Position numbers and translations under genes: made by a program. A stretch of 64,000 nt of DNA from Steinernema hermaphroditum (taxonomy: Eukaryota; Nematoda; Chromadorea; Rhabditida; Steinernematidae): positions 13,082,001-13,146,000 of the forward strand of contig CM059622.1 of NCBI GenBank assembly GCA_030435675.1, written 5' to 3'. The notes beneath the pieces are model-generated. The model did not search any database, was not told where the DNA came from, and saw only the letters and a program-made list of their open reading frames with translations. Every line of letters begins with the position of its first letter. The stretch's first letter is position 1. Shown here piece by piece: positions 45,493 to 56,380 of this stretch.

Positions 45493-47987
45493 ACAAGGAT
45501 GCGGTTCTGCAAACAAACAGAATGTAAGTCAAATGGTTATGAAGATACGACTAAAATGCAGTGCACGGACACATTTGTTACACCCACTACAGTATCCCAA
45601 CAAACCCTCTTTCTTACGCAAATGAACTGAAAGAAGCCAGCTGTGCGCCTTTAAATTAAAACAGGTGCAAATATATGGCAAACAAATAGTCCTTTGCATT
45701 GAATACGCCAAAGAAGGGCGTAAGCGTTACACATAACTTCGTCAAATAAGTTACGGAAAAGGGACATCCAATCAATACAACAAGGCCACAGCATTATAAA
45801 AACGATGGGCTTCGCATAAAGGCCGGAAAGCGAGTGACAGCGCTTGCGCTCCCTAAATGGCCAGGGGAAAAAAACAACTGCGTCGCCTGTCAGCCATGAA
45901 AACTTTTAATTAACTATCGACTTCGCGTTTGTACACGTAATCTACTCCCGCAACTATAAAAACTCAACTGCCACCACATGAGAATGAATACCAGCTAAAT
46001 TCCAAAAACACAAAACTGCATCATATAACTGATTCTATAGGAAAAAATTCCCCAAACAGATACCATCATGACGTCAGAAACGATCATCAGAGATGAGTAG
46101 TTCATGACGTTCCACTGACTCATCAGAACGAGCTGGGAATTACAACGTTTCAAAGAGTTCAAAGGTTCCGAAAGATCGCGCGAAATGATTACAGCTAATG
46201 ACAGTGATGCAAATGGATCGCGATCATGCAAATGGATATTAGGCATAGAACAGCCACTTGTCACTCAAAGTTACCTCTTCTGCGCTACATAAACCGCACC
46301 TAAGGTATATTAAAACATTTGTGATAGTGGTTAATTGAAGAGAATTTCACCATGTTTAGACAGCTAGGTGACTGTTGCATATACTGCCCTAAATGTGCAA
46401 ATCGTTATTTTTTCAATACGTCGCCATTTTTTGGCCATAACTAAACAACAATGGGCTGCTCAAATTTGTCTACCAAACGTAACAAAACGGCTACAATAAC
46501 AGGGACGAAACTTCAAATAGGAGGACACGTGGAACAGCGCCCGTTCGAAATCGCTCAAATAGCATGAAACCAACAAAAAGCGGGCTCAATCGATCGCGAA
46601 CAATGGCACAAACGGCGAATTCAGCAGCAAAGCACGCCATCCCCGGCAAAACATGGCGGCAGAATACGATGCCGGGGAGAAAACAAGCCCGCGAGCGGTT
46701 AATAATATCACCCAGCTCCGGCGACCGGGCAAGCGCGCAACGTTTCGAACACAGGAGTGCCAAGGAAAGACGGACGGACAAACACGTCTGGTAGACAACT
46801 TCGATCGTCTGTCATCAGCTGCAGAGAGCCTTCCATTTGGCGTGTGAGATGTCATTTCCGCAAAGTTCTCTCCAGCTGCTTCGATTGAACAAGTGATTCA
46901 CGAGATGTAAGCGATACCGTAACGGCGCGAACGTGAGTCAGGCCGTCGCGGAAGGATTTACGGATGCGACCGGACACTCGACGGAGCGATGGTGGAATGC
47001 GGGGCAGAGAAGAGGGGAACGTGTGCGCGGGAGACGTCTACAGATCGGTGAACCTGAACATTTGCAGAATTACCATAACCTGCACCGACAATTTGAGGGA
47101 ACCGATTGAAATAAGGGTTAAACGAAGTTTAGGACATAAAACATGAACCACTCAAACACCTATTCCGTCTAGACAGACACTGGAATCTAGACACAGTCTA
47201 CACAGACATGCAGCTGGATGTCTGGACGAAATAGATGTCTGAGTGGTTCATGTTTTACGTCCTAGACTTTCTTTTAACCCTTGTTTTAATCGCTTCCCTC
47301 AAATCGTCGGTACGGTAATGAAAAATAGGTACAGTGTCTAATCAAGCAAAGGCGTGTTCTTCGATATAAATGAGCTGGAACAAGAATGAGAAGAAACGAG
47401 CGTTCTTTTCAGTGTGTGACTACCGTAATATACGCCAACTAAAGAGACCCCTCGAAAACGCGACAGGAAGTTCACACTTATTGGCGTGGAAATACGGTAG
47501 AAACGCACACGCAAACGTATTTATATCATAAAAATAGCATTTCATATATAGTGGGACGTAGTCAGAGACTTGTTGACTGGTCGTTTCTACGGCAGCCTCA
47601 ACGCCAATATAAGTCTTGACCGAGTGGTTGACAGTCGACCTGGCCTATGATGATCATCGAAGCCCCCGAGTCCTCGAAGCGCAAATTACAGTAACCAGAC
47701 GTCTAATGCCATCCCTTTAAGTGTGTCCTCTAGTGCAACTCTGATTTCGTGTAATTTTTCTTATTAACTTCTTAAAATGGTGAAACCGCCGTCGGTTCGA
47801 TAATCAGAGAGGGAAATTGCAAGGCAACATGGCTTCGTATCGCAGCAACGATCAACGAGAAACGGAAAACGAAATACAACCAGTTGTGTTGAAAGAAGGG
47901 GAAGTGCGAGAAGGAAGAGTTCGTCTTGTAACACACAAGTTATAATAAATAAAACATCTCGAAATCTCAGAGAACTGCTACGGCAGC
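45493..47987. other. Intergenic region between tat-5 and the SPATS2-like gene
   Basis: No gene is supported. Open frames of 70-96 codons around 46490-46860 overlap each other on both strands, show no domain and have no splice partner. It contains the inverted repeat at 47071-47319. Confidence 0.5.
47071..47319. repeat. Long inverted repeat (hairpin)
   Basis: The left arm (from about 47084: ACCGACAATTTGAGGGAACC..., through AAAACATGAACCACTCA to CTATTCCGTCTAGACAGA) is repeated in inverted order in the right arm, ending ...CCCTCAAATCGTCGGT at 47311. Each arm is about 95-100 bp with scattered mismatches. The loop of about 45-60 bp contains ATCTAGACACAGTCTAC. It is either a foldback element or a hairpin transcript; no flanking target duplication is evident. 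Confidence 0.8.
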
Positions 47988-49451
47988 TTAGGCCTTCACG
48001 GGACGACCTCCCTTGGCGACTTTGGGGTTGGCGTTTCCGTTGTTGGGACGACGGCGCGGCGCGCAGAATCCGCCGTTGGTGAGATTCTCGACGACGGTGA
48101 GGTCGACGCCCTGCGCCTTGAGGTTCGCCTGGAGCATGGCGTGGATGTCGGCGAGTGCCTCAGCCGAGAGACCGTCGGAGCCCATCACGAAGCCTCCATC
48201 GTTGACGACGGCTTCCACTGAAAGGGAGACATTGGAAGTGTTTGAACTGAGGGATGGCTGATACCTTTCTTGGGAGCAGCCTTGGGGGCCTCGGGAGCGG
48301 CGGCCTTCGGGGCCGGGGCGACTCCGTTGGAGACGGGCTGGGCGGCCTTCTTGGCAACGGGCGCCTCGACGGGCTTGGCGGGGGCGGCGGCGGAGGAAGA
48401 GGCTTTAACGGCGACGACCTCGCCCATCTCGCGCAGAGGGTCCAGCACGGTGTCGGCTTCGAAGAAGAAGCGTTCCGCCTCTCCGAAAGCCGTTTGCGCG
48501 GGGATGCCGGCGACAAACTCCTTGAGGGACTCCTCAGAGGGCTTGGCCTTCAGAGCATCGAGCTGCTTCTGCCGGGAGGAGATATACTGGTTGCCGTCGG
48601 AACGCACGCGGCGGAGTTGCTTCTGCAACTCCTTCTCGCGATTGTCGACGCACTCGCGGATGTAGTCGAAGATGTTGCGGAGGTGGCTTTCGGCCTGCGA
48701 CACTTGCCTGTCGAACGACGCGGACACTTGGTCGAGGTTCGCCGAGTGCTGGTCGAGATCGAGGTTCTGGCTGGGGGCCGCTGCAAAGGGTACTGTCAGT
48801 TTTCAGTAGTCATGTTCAAAAGACAGGGTGTGGCACCACAAAAAAGGCAAAATAGTCATTGTTTCGAATGGGGACAGGGATAGTGATGAGTCAGATCGGC
48901 CCTAAGTTATTTCAAACCCTAGTGAGCTATTGGGCTGTCTATGCCATCGAACTCAAAGATCCGACGCAACTTTGAGTCGAAAGAGGGTTCTTGAGAATAA
49001 GTCACCTTTTCATGAAAGGTCGCTTAACCTCGAACACTTTTTTCTATCCAAACCCTAGTGGAAACGTACCCTTCTTCTCAACCTTCGCGGCTTCTGGGAC
49101 GCGGGCAACGAACTTTACCGGCACCGGCTTGGACACGACGGGAGTGGGGGTGCTGACGGGGGTGGAGGAAGAAGGCGAGGCGCCACCGTTCGTGGAGGAC
49201 GTCTCGGCGGCAGCGGCGGCCTTGGCGGCCTTCTTCGCCTTCTTCTTCTGACTCTTCTTCTTCGTGGCGCCCCCGGTGTGCTCCCAGCTTCCGAGCGCGT
49301 TCTCTCTGTCCTCGCAGAGGGCCTGGATCGTCTTCTGCACGTCCATCTCGTAGTTGTGCAGGACGAGGATGATGTCGTTGTTGCTGACATCGTGCACAAC
49401 CTCGCGCACCTTGGCGACCAGCGCGTTAATCACTTGCTTCTCGGACGACAT
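47988..49451 (-). CDS. SPATS2-like protein (375 aa)
   Basis: Three exons (49451-49070, 48780-48265, 48217-47988) sum to 1128 bp in frame. The N-terminal domain VINALVAKVREVVHDVSNND with VLHNYEMDVQKTIQALCED and LGSWEHTG, followed by a KKKSQKKKAKK patch, is the UBA-like start of the SPATS2/SPATS2L family. Exon 2 has a long helical stretch (SHLRNIFDYIRECVDNREKE, QLRRVRSDGNQYISSRQKQL, then F.AGIPAQTAFGEAERFFF) corresponding to the family's central coiled coil, then an Ala/Pro-rich linker. The C-terminus is basic with RRRPNN and KVAKGGRPVKA, as in RNA-binding proteins. Vertebrate members are cytoplasmic and RNA-associated. Codon use is strongly biased to C/G endings, suggesting high expression. 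Part of exon 2 is duplicated at 63371-63484. Confidence 0.85.
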
Positions 49452-50529
49452 GCTGAGGGACTGTACAGAGAGAGCGATTCAAGGACGACGACGGTAAAGA
49501 GGGTTGCTGGCGGTAGCGAACCTGAAAATGCGGAAGTTGCAAAAAAGGCAATAAACAAGGCCACTGGAAGGGGCGACCCCGACGCAAATTTAAATAACAA
49601 AACACGCATCGCATTAGGCAATACAATAGCAGGGTGCCGGTGGACGCGCCGTCCACTTCGGAGGCGGCGGCGCACCGAAGAGGAAGAAGAAGGAGGCGAA
49701 GAACGGTCCGCGAAACGATAATAATTAAATCAAAAGTCATTGGACGATCGGCCGCGACGGCCACGTCGCCGACGCGAGCTGCCGCGGTCGTGGGATCTGT
49801 AGACGTCGCCGACCATTTGCAGCAGCACCAAGAGGGTGGGGGCTACTTCGACTCGCCGCGATTCCATCACGCCGCCCAGCCACTGCCCTTGTACGTCCTC
49901 GTGCGCCTCCGCCGGTCGGCCGCGTGAGGCCGCCGATCGCCGATACAGTTCCCCAAAGAGCGGCGCCACCGCAACCTGGTCGGCCGGTCGTCTTCCTCCG
50001 TCGGTCCCACCGCGATCGACGGCGGCGCGACACGTCAGCGACGGGTCTTCTTGTCCGGGCAGCTCTCGGGGCGGCCACCACCGCCGAGAGTTCGCCGAGA
50101 TAAGAGACCCGACGTCGGGGCCGTCGTCGTCGACAAATGGAGCGAATCGAGATCGATGGGAAAGACGCACGGAGGTGTGATTGTAATAAGCGACGCCGGG
50201 GCTTATAAGCCGACCATGTTTTGGTTCTAAGTGTGGAAAATAACGCTTTTAACGTGTTCGCACAATTCCATTAGCACGCACTTAGCCGATAGTTAATCCG
50301 TCAAGTAGCTTTACAGGCGTGACATTAATATTCTAAATGTGTTAGGATACGGTAGTCGATGCAAAATCGAGGCAAAAGAACGCTGACAAAGTTAAAAGTC
50401 GGAATTGAAAAGTCGCTTAGAATTTTAAGAACCCAGAGAGGCGAAAGTGACTAAAAAGGCTACTAAATGCAAGGTTTTTAGATCAGCAAGCCACTTGGTC
50501 CTATAACTGAAAATTTTGGGGGCTTACGA

Positions 50530-50685
50530 GCCTATCTTCTCGTATCTTCTTGTGCTCTGCGCGACGTCTCATACAGAGTAATCCATAAATGCGATGGACA
50601 AGAACGACCGGTCACTCAATTCATTTCTGAGAGAGCGAGTGGACGACCCGACCGATCGCTGGGGATTCAAACGAAAGACCGATAT
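50530..50685 (+). repeat. Internally deleted copy of repeat family B-prime
   Basis: Has both the start-like piece (TCGTATCTT...GCGAC.TC) and the end piece (GAGAGAGCGAGTGGACGACC) of 13752-14378 with the interior missing. Confidence 0.5.
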
Positions 50686-51450
50686 CTGGGAGCAGAACTC
50701 AAAAGCCAACCGATGAAAACAGATTGAATTCCATGAAGTAGCCGGAATGAGGAGCGTTGAAGCCTTGGAGATTCTACGTTCGGTCCACTTAGCGCATTAC
50801 AACATTACATTACAACTCTCCACAGTATCACCTAGTGATAAAATGTGTCTTTTACAATGTTCCGACTCGATAACAGTGCACTACCGAGCACTGCAAGCCA
50901 AGGATGTCAGCAAATTTTGACAAAAAGAGGGATGTTCAAGGAGTAAGATACATAGTTAGATGCATCACCTAAGTGAAATCCATTATTGGTGAACGTAGGC
51001 ATACACACAAACAGCTTATCCTCGAATCTGGGATTTTCCAAAATGTCGTCAAGAACCCCCAATTTGTCCTTTTGTAGCCACAGAAACCCGAAGAGTCTTC
51101 ATGACCGGAACGTTCCCTTCAATTTCATAGATCCCGACATCTCCAGTCAGGAAATAACAAAATCGAGGAAATTTACGAGCAACATTCCATTCAATATGGG
51201 ATAGACGAGATTCTGGGCAATTAACACCATTTCAAACGACTTCCCTCGATGCGATAGTAGTAATCTGATGAGCGTGACCTGCTTCCACGCGAACGAATTC
51301 CGTTCTTTCACGTGAGTGTGTTTTTCAAGAAGAATTCGGACTCAAATCTCGAACGGAAGACTCCAAAATGAGATCGATTTCCTTTGGAGCGGAAGTTGTT
51401 TTCGGGCTTAAGTGGTGGATAACTGCTCTGGGTGTCGAAATGGAAAAAAT

Positions 51451-51464
51451 GGGGGGGGGGGGGG
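51451..51464. repeat. Poly-G run of 14
   Basis: Fourteen consecutive G within intergenic DNA. It could form a quadruplex or be a length-variable site. Confidence 0.9.
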
Positions 51465-53156
51465 AGAAAGAAATGTTCCTGCAGAAGTGAACCATTGAAA
51501 CACGATAAGGGTGGGAAATTGACATGGAACAGAGGGCACAGCGGAGTCACAAAAAGAGGGAACATTCGACACAGACCACGATGATCTCTCTTGTACCGAT
51601 GGACACCTTTCGCAGTGCACAGTTTTGAGAGAAAAAAAAGTGATCAACCGTTCCACAAAGTATAAAATTCTAAGGTTGTCTGTGTATATCCGTCACTTTC
51701 CGTAGTCACAGCACGGAGCACTCTAAAGGTCATCTGACTTCGGCCATCTGTGCTGTAATGCAAACATAAACATTCGCCGTATCTTGATCGATCGTTTCAA
51801 AGTGAACGAAAAAGTGATATGTGGAGGTCAACATTTTTTAACGATGAATCATTTCTGTCATTTCTGCCGAAAAAGTGTGTGTGTGCGTACAGTCAGCCGA
51901 TGATGTCACTTTAGACGTTCTTCTGGAGGCGGATGGTTTCATACTAAGTGCAAACGCATATGCAAAACTCAGGGGGACGGAAAACGAACAGAAAACTCTA
52001 AATGTGAAGTGTGAAGAGAACATTTGACACAAAAACCGTTAGAAAGATTTATGGGGTTCTAAACAGATCGTTTGCTGCTAGGCCGCACAGAGATAAATTG
52101 TAAAGGCCATTTTGATTTTTTACGTTCCACCGATCAATGATCTCCAGGTCGTTCAGAATGTTTAGTCCATCTTTTGGTAGAAAAAGGCAATTTTTCAAAT
52201 CAACACTTTCTGGTTTTGACGTAAACTAACTCTATCTCGGCACCATCCTTCTTGACTTAATTGATAAAAACTATTAGGGATGCTCTGCAAACACAAGACG
52301 ATGTTTTGATTCTGAAACACGGTGATTATACAAGGTAACCCAAAAGAGGGCGTCTGAACAAAAGTCTGGAATATCATTTCCGTGGGCATCCAAGGGTGAG
52401 ACCGGTCGGTTTCTTTCGTTTTTCGCTTTCCGACCTTCGGATCCGACCTTAGGTCTCCCCTTAGGATACTCACGGAAATGACTTCCTAGTCTTCTTACTA
52501 AATGCCCTTTTTTGGACTACCCTGTACAATGCCGGACCATATTCTTTGCTATTCGAAGTCACCAAAAACTTATGCCTTTCGACATTAAAGAACACAGGAA
52601 TACCACAGTAATGTGCAAGCACCACCTGAACTAAATTTGCAGTGTGGCTACAAAGTTATGGCTAATGTATACCATTCCTCTAGAGCCAAAATGTAAATCC
52701 GTCAAACAAATCAATCGCTGCGCCTCGGCGAAGGCGTTTAGCGAGCGAAAGGGTCGCGCGGAATGCGGAAAGACGGTCGGGGGTTGTCGTTGCGACGGTC
52801 AAAGGTGAATGCACGTGCCATCACCACGTCGACGTGGGTGGTGCCGACAGTCGCGCAAGATTTCAAAGATTACTGTGGCGTTTCTCGCCGGACACACCTT
52901 GGCGCTAGGCACGTAGTTGAGCAAACAAAAAAGTGATCGATGGTTATGGATTAAGGCTAATCTTTTGTTGAGTGTTGGAGATTATAGTTTTGTATGCGAA
53001 AATCAGGAGATGGAACTGAATCGATCTAGAGGAGCAGAACACAAAATAGCAAAAAGTGGATCGTTTATGACTTAAGCCTAAAAATGAACGAGTTTTATGA
53101 TTGTGCGATTGATGGGTGGCCTTATGAGTGATGAGTTCAACTTCTGTAGATGATTA

Positions 53157-53602
53157 TGGGAAAGTTCCGCGGATGGGTAAATTCCGCGGATGGAAAATTC
53201 CGCGGACTTTCAAAATATTCGTTCGGTTATTATAGCTCATGTTAGCCTTCATTTCTTGCAGAAATTTTGTAGGATACATCAGGTTATACACCGTGGGATA
53301 TCCAAATGAATACAGAACTCCATAATTTGGAATCTAGGTCAGAAGTACTAGGATATCAGCGAAGCTGTTAAGACAACAGGGCTCGCCCTTCGGGCTCGCG
53401 TTAAATCAACAGGCATAGTCCTAAGCCGGAGCCTAAGCCAAGCCTAAATGTTAGGCCCGTTCCAGAAAATGGATACAGAGCCCGCCTGCGGCTCGCTCAC
53501 AGCCTAAATTTGTAGACATGGTTCTACTTTCGCTTTGAGCGAGTTTGGAATCTACCGAGTCCGCGGAATTTACCCACTCCGCGGAATTTTCCCGATACCT
53601 CT
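53157..53602. mobile_element. TIR element with CCGCGGAATTT termini
   Basis: The left end GGGAAAGTTCCGCGGATGGG, followed by two more TTCCGCGGA motifs, mirrors the right end (CCGCGGAATTTACCCACTCC...GGAATTTTCCC). It is about 446 bp with a non-coding interior (GGCTCGC...GCCTAAGCCAAGCC). A related, rearranged piece lies at 63488-63645. No clean target duplication is visible, so the superfamily is unknown. Confidence 0.65.
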
Positions 53603-54624
53603 GTAGATGGGCTCAACCGGAAGTCTCGGTAATGTGGGTACGAAGAGCCGTCATAAAACGCTTTATATTGTAGTCATTGATCGGTGATTGTTGTGTGTCT
53701 ATTCACGATACACAGGTGCACCCATAAAAGGGGTGCATAAAAATTCGTAAATACATATGAAAATCAGTGCTGTCCTTTACGGAAGATGGATTTGATATGT
53801 ATAGAGCAGAAACAGGTCTATACAATTTGTGCATAACAAAAATAATCGAAAAAAACGTTCTCCTCAACCCAGTAGAAGCCATTTTTTCGAGGTTCTGCTG
53901 ATATGCATAGCATATCAGAAACTGCGATTGGTCACTAGATCATCAAAGTCCAGGTCAGGTAGTTGCTGATATGAGATGACTCGCATGAGTACGTGCAGTT
54001 TTAAAGGAATAAAGATGCCTATGCGGACGTTAGTGTGTTTAAGAAAGACAGTTTGTTTACCTACTTAGGGGTCATCAGCCAAAGACGATCAGCACTTTGT
54101 TTGAGAACAATCGAGCTAGGCATCACCGTTTTTTTTTTATTTCTCACAACTTCACCGAACTTCAAGCTGGGCTTTCTGACTCATATTTTAGAATCAGCCA
54201 GTTGAGTGTGTGTTACAGATACTCTCATTTCTGTCACAAAAGACATTTCCAAAAATAGTGGTAAGTCGTCTGTTCCACGATTTGCACAACGACGCGCCGA
54301 AAGATAATTGTGATTGATGTACGGAGAGCAAACAATTTTTGCAGTGACAGTTATGTCGCTGGACTCTTGCAGAGGTCGAAAAATCGGCGATAAGAACGAT
54401 CACGCTGACAAGCAGTGCACGAGGAAGTAATTCGAACGTTTGTAGCAAGTTGTTCTTGGAGTTCTCAAAAAGAACTTTGATATGGCGGACATCCCATATT
54501 GCAAAGGTCAATTTTTTCGGTCGTTTTCTTTCGAGCTTTGATTGGACATGAGGCAGATCGAAGCGATGTGACTCTAGACATTTCAAGGCGGTTGTAGTCG
54601 TCATCTTCACTGGAACACATGATA
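53603..54624. other. Spacer, no gene seen
   Basis: An open frame of 145 codons on the minus strand (54631-54194) has no domain and no homologue I recognise; its start overlaps the inverted repeat, so I do not support it. Confidence 0.4.
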
Positions 54625-54755
54625 CGATCAATCACGGCGTGCTGAGACCCAGAATTTGCTCTAGCGCATTGAAAACGGCGAGCGAACGCACGAGATATCT
54701 GCCTCATTCAATGCGCTAGATCAGATTTTAGGTCTCAGCACGCTGTGATTGATCG
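54625..54755. ncRNA. Near-perfect hairpin, candidate small-RNA precursor
   Basis: Arms 54625-54673 and 54707-54755 are 49 nt each with a 33-nt loop. The arms differ at five positions. If transcribed from the plus strand, three of these would be G-U pairs, leaving two unpaired positions. The left arm begins CGATCAATCACGGCGTGCTG. The size is larger than a usual nematode microRNA stem (about 22-30 bp), so a foldback element or siRNA-producing hairpin is equally possible. No conserved seed is claimed. Confidence 0.4.
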
Positions 54756-55051
54756 CTCTTGCGGAGTTCGGAAAATAGACTGTAGCACGTGGATAAATTG
54801 CATTGAATCTTTGGAGCTAGCAAGATCTCTTTTCAAAAATGATTTTTCTCCGCATTCTTCATTTTACAAGATCGCAATGTTTTGAAATGAACATCTGTTG
54901 GACCGCTGCTCTTTAACTGTTTTTTTTCTTCCCGCTATATTTTCGTCATTGCTTTTTCGCCGTTTATCCTTACGCGCCATTTTCATATAATCTGTAAGCT
55001 GTGTTCATGTCCGCGATAGAGCTAAAGTTTTAAAGTTGCAATCTGTTTCAG

Positions 55052-55201
55052 CCGTTCGACTATGAGCAGCGAGAAGAATCTGGGAAATCGAAGGATCTGA
55101 AGGCCTTGTCGCAGCTGCTTCATCCGGGCAAGTTCCAGTTCGACGGAACCACCATCGTGGCAGCGGACAAGACGAGCAGCTCCCAAAGGGCAGAGAAATG
55201 A
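55052..55201 (+). CDS. Possible last exon of an unknown gene
   Basis: After a CTGTTTCAG acceptor, an open frame encodes PFDYEQREESGKSKDLKALS, then QLLHPGKFQFDGTTIVAADK and a TGA at 55199-55201. The stop overlaps the ATG of the next frame by four bases (ATGA). The upstream exon is not identified. Composition is protein-like, but the family is unknown. Confidence 0.35.
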   Translation, partial: PFDYEQREESGKSKDLKALSQLLHPGKFQFDGTTIVAADKTSSSQRAEK

Positions 55202-55600
55202 GCGGCACAAAAGCTGATCGTCCATCAATGAGCCGTAGTCGCGACTATCAGCTTGACATCAACAAGCTCCTCAGCGATGCCCGGACTCTAATGGAGGAGA
55301 TCAAAGCCAGTCGTGATAGGCAAACCGCCAACTCGAAAGAAAACAAGGAGATTATGGCTCCCCGGTTCTGCAAGCCCGACCGGGTTAAGAAGTTCGATGC
55401 GGACCACAATGCGGTTCGCCCGTCTGAAACGGTCAGCCCATTGGCGAATCGACAGTGGGATCCCGGTTGACGAGGCGGCAACGCGAGAGCCCGTTGGAGG
55501 GTATCCCAGCACAGATGGGGAACCTGACTTGAAGAAGCCAAGAGTGGTGAAGAACCCGAAGAAGAAGTGGTTAGTAATGATAAGCAAAGTGACCTTAATT
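55198..55600 (+). pseudogene. Unknown coiled-coil protein, apparently frameshifted
   Basis: MSGTKADRPSMSRSRDYQLD continues with INKLLSDARTLMEEIKASRD (heptad-like) and stops at 55470 after LANRQWDPG. A protein-like continuation (EPVGGYPSTDGEPDLKKPRV, KNPKKKW) follows at once in another frame, suggesting an indel near 55460. The basic end resembles a nuclear or nucleic-acid-binding tail. Family not recognised. Confidence 0.35.
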
Positions 55601-55647
55601 CTGAAAAAATAAATTTCTCTAAAGATCTCTTTGTGTGCCGATGTAGT

Positions 55648-55830
55648 TCCACCGTCTTGCCAAGAAGACCAAGATCACCACCCGCGTCGACCACGTGAAT
55701 CCGAAGCATAGCATCCGTCAAAGTGACATCAAGATTAGAAGATTATTAGACAGAAGCTTCGAGTTGAAGTTCCCTTGCTCGAATGCTGATATCTACATCG
55801 CCGCTTTGAAACAGTCGGTGTCAAGATGAG
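55648..55830 (+). CDS. Unassigned exon-like open frame
   Basis: Open frame on plus, FHRLAKKTKITTRVDHVNPK, then RQSDIKIRRLLDRSFELKF and a TGA at about 55828. A TAG acceptor-like site precedes it. It may be a further exon of the broken gene at 55198 or the start of the F-box-like fragment that follows. Confidence 0.25.
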
Positions 55831-55869
55831 AACGTTTTTTTTTGGTACAATCGATCGGGGTGGCGCAGC

Positions 55870-56110
55870 AAATATAACGGAGTCCTCAGACGAATCGCCT
55901 ATCAAAATGACAATCGAAATCTCCAAGGCGGCCGTGAACTCCTGGGCGAGAGGTGACGAAAATATTATCCTGTTCGTGTTAACCTGTCGGCGTTACCCAA
56001 GCCAAAATCCTCTCGATTCCACTGTCGGAGAATGTCACAAGAACAGAGTTAGAAGAAGAACAGGAGAAGGAAGGAAATTTTTGTGCTCGATGGACCAAAC
56101 AACACCAATC
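55870..56110 (+). pseudogene. F-box-like gene fragment (C-terminal part)
   Basis: The plus-strand frame PIKMTIEISKAAVNSWARGD with DEN matches SPLKVTIGIVKAAVDSW..GDEK of the gene at 11636-12581. The downstream DNA keeps the GAGAATGTCACAAGAA...GAAGAAGAA stretch (acidic run) and ATCGTGT... but frames are broken. Confidence 0.55.
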
Positions 56111-56380
56111 GTGTCTCCAGTGCGAGTAACACTATTCTAACTACTGGATGTCCATCGAGAGCTTGATTGACGGGTTCTCATTCTCTCGTTTCCATTGACT
56201 CAGCTGCTTTTACGATAAAAGTTCTTGCTATGTTCACCGAATGCGTTGAGCGATCGGTCGTTCGAGGCCATCGTCACTATTCGCATGATGCCCCCAAGGC
56301 GTGGAACATGGACGGAGTCGCTATTCTTTTGTCTTGTCAAGAAGCTTCGATCTCCAACTTTATTAAAAGGAACGTAGATA

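Larger units (their letters stand above)
49452..53156. other. Long intergenic region
   Basis: Upstream of the SPATS2-like gene, 49450-50170 is GC-rich with opposing open frames on both strands that have no recognisable domain; I read it as promoter/5' UTR. 50530-50685 is a reduced copy of repeat family B-prime (CAAGAACGACCGGTCACTCA, then GACCCGACCGATCGCTGGGG). There is a run of 14 G at 51451-51464. The rest shows no gene or RNA. Confidence 0.5.

Noticed and set aside
46490..46860. Overlapping frames of 64-96 codons on both strands between tat-5 and the SPATS2-like gene
   Set aside because: No domain, no splice partners, mutual overlap; typical of random open frames in GC-balanced DNA.
48160..48883. 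Gly- and Ala-rich or Pro/Arg-rich frames of 118-209 codons opposite and beside the SPATS2-like exons
   Set aside because: Shadows of the strongly C/G-biased codons of the real gene.
49634..50180. GC-rich opposing frames of 97-146 codons upstream of the SPATS2-like gene
   Set aside because: Arg/Gly/Pro-rich in all frames and unrelated to any family; reads as promoter or 5' UTR sequence.
54194..54631. 145-codon minus-strand frame
   Set aside because: Overlaps the inverted repeat at its start and shows no domain or splice support.
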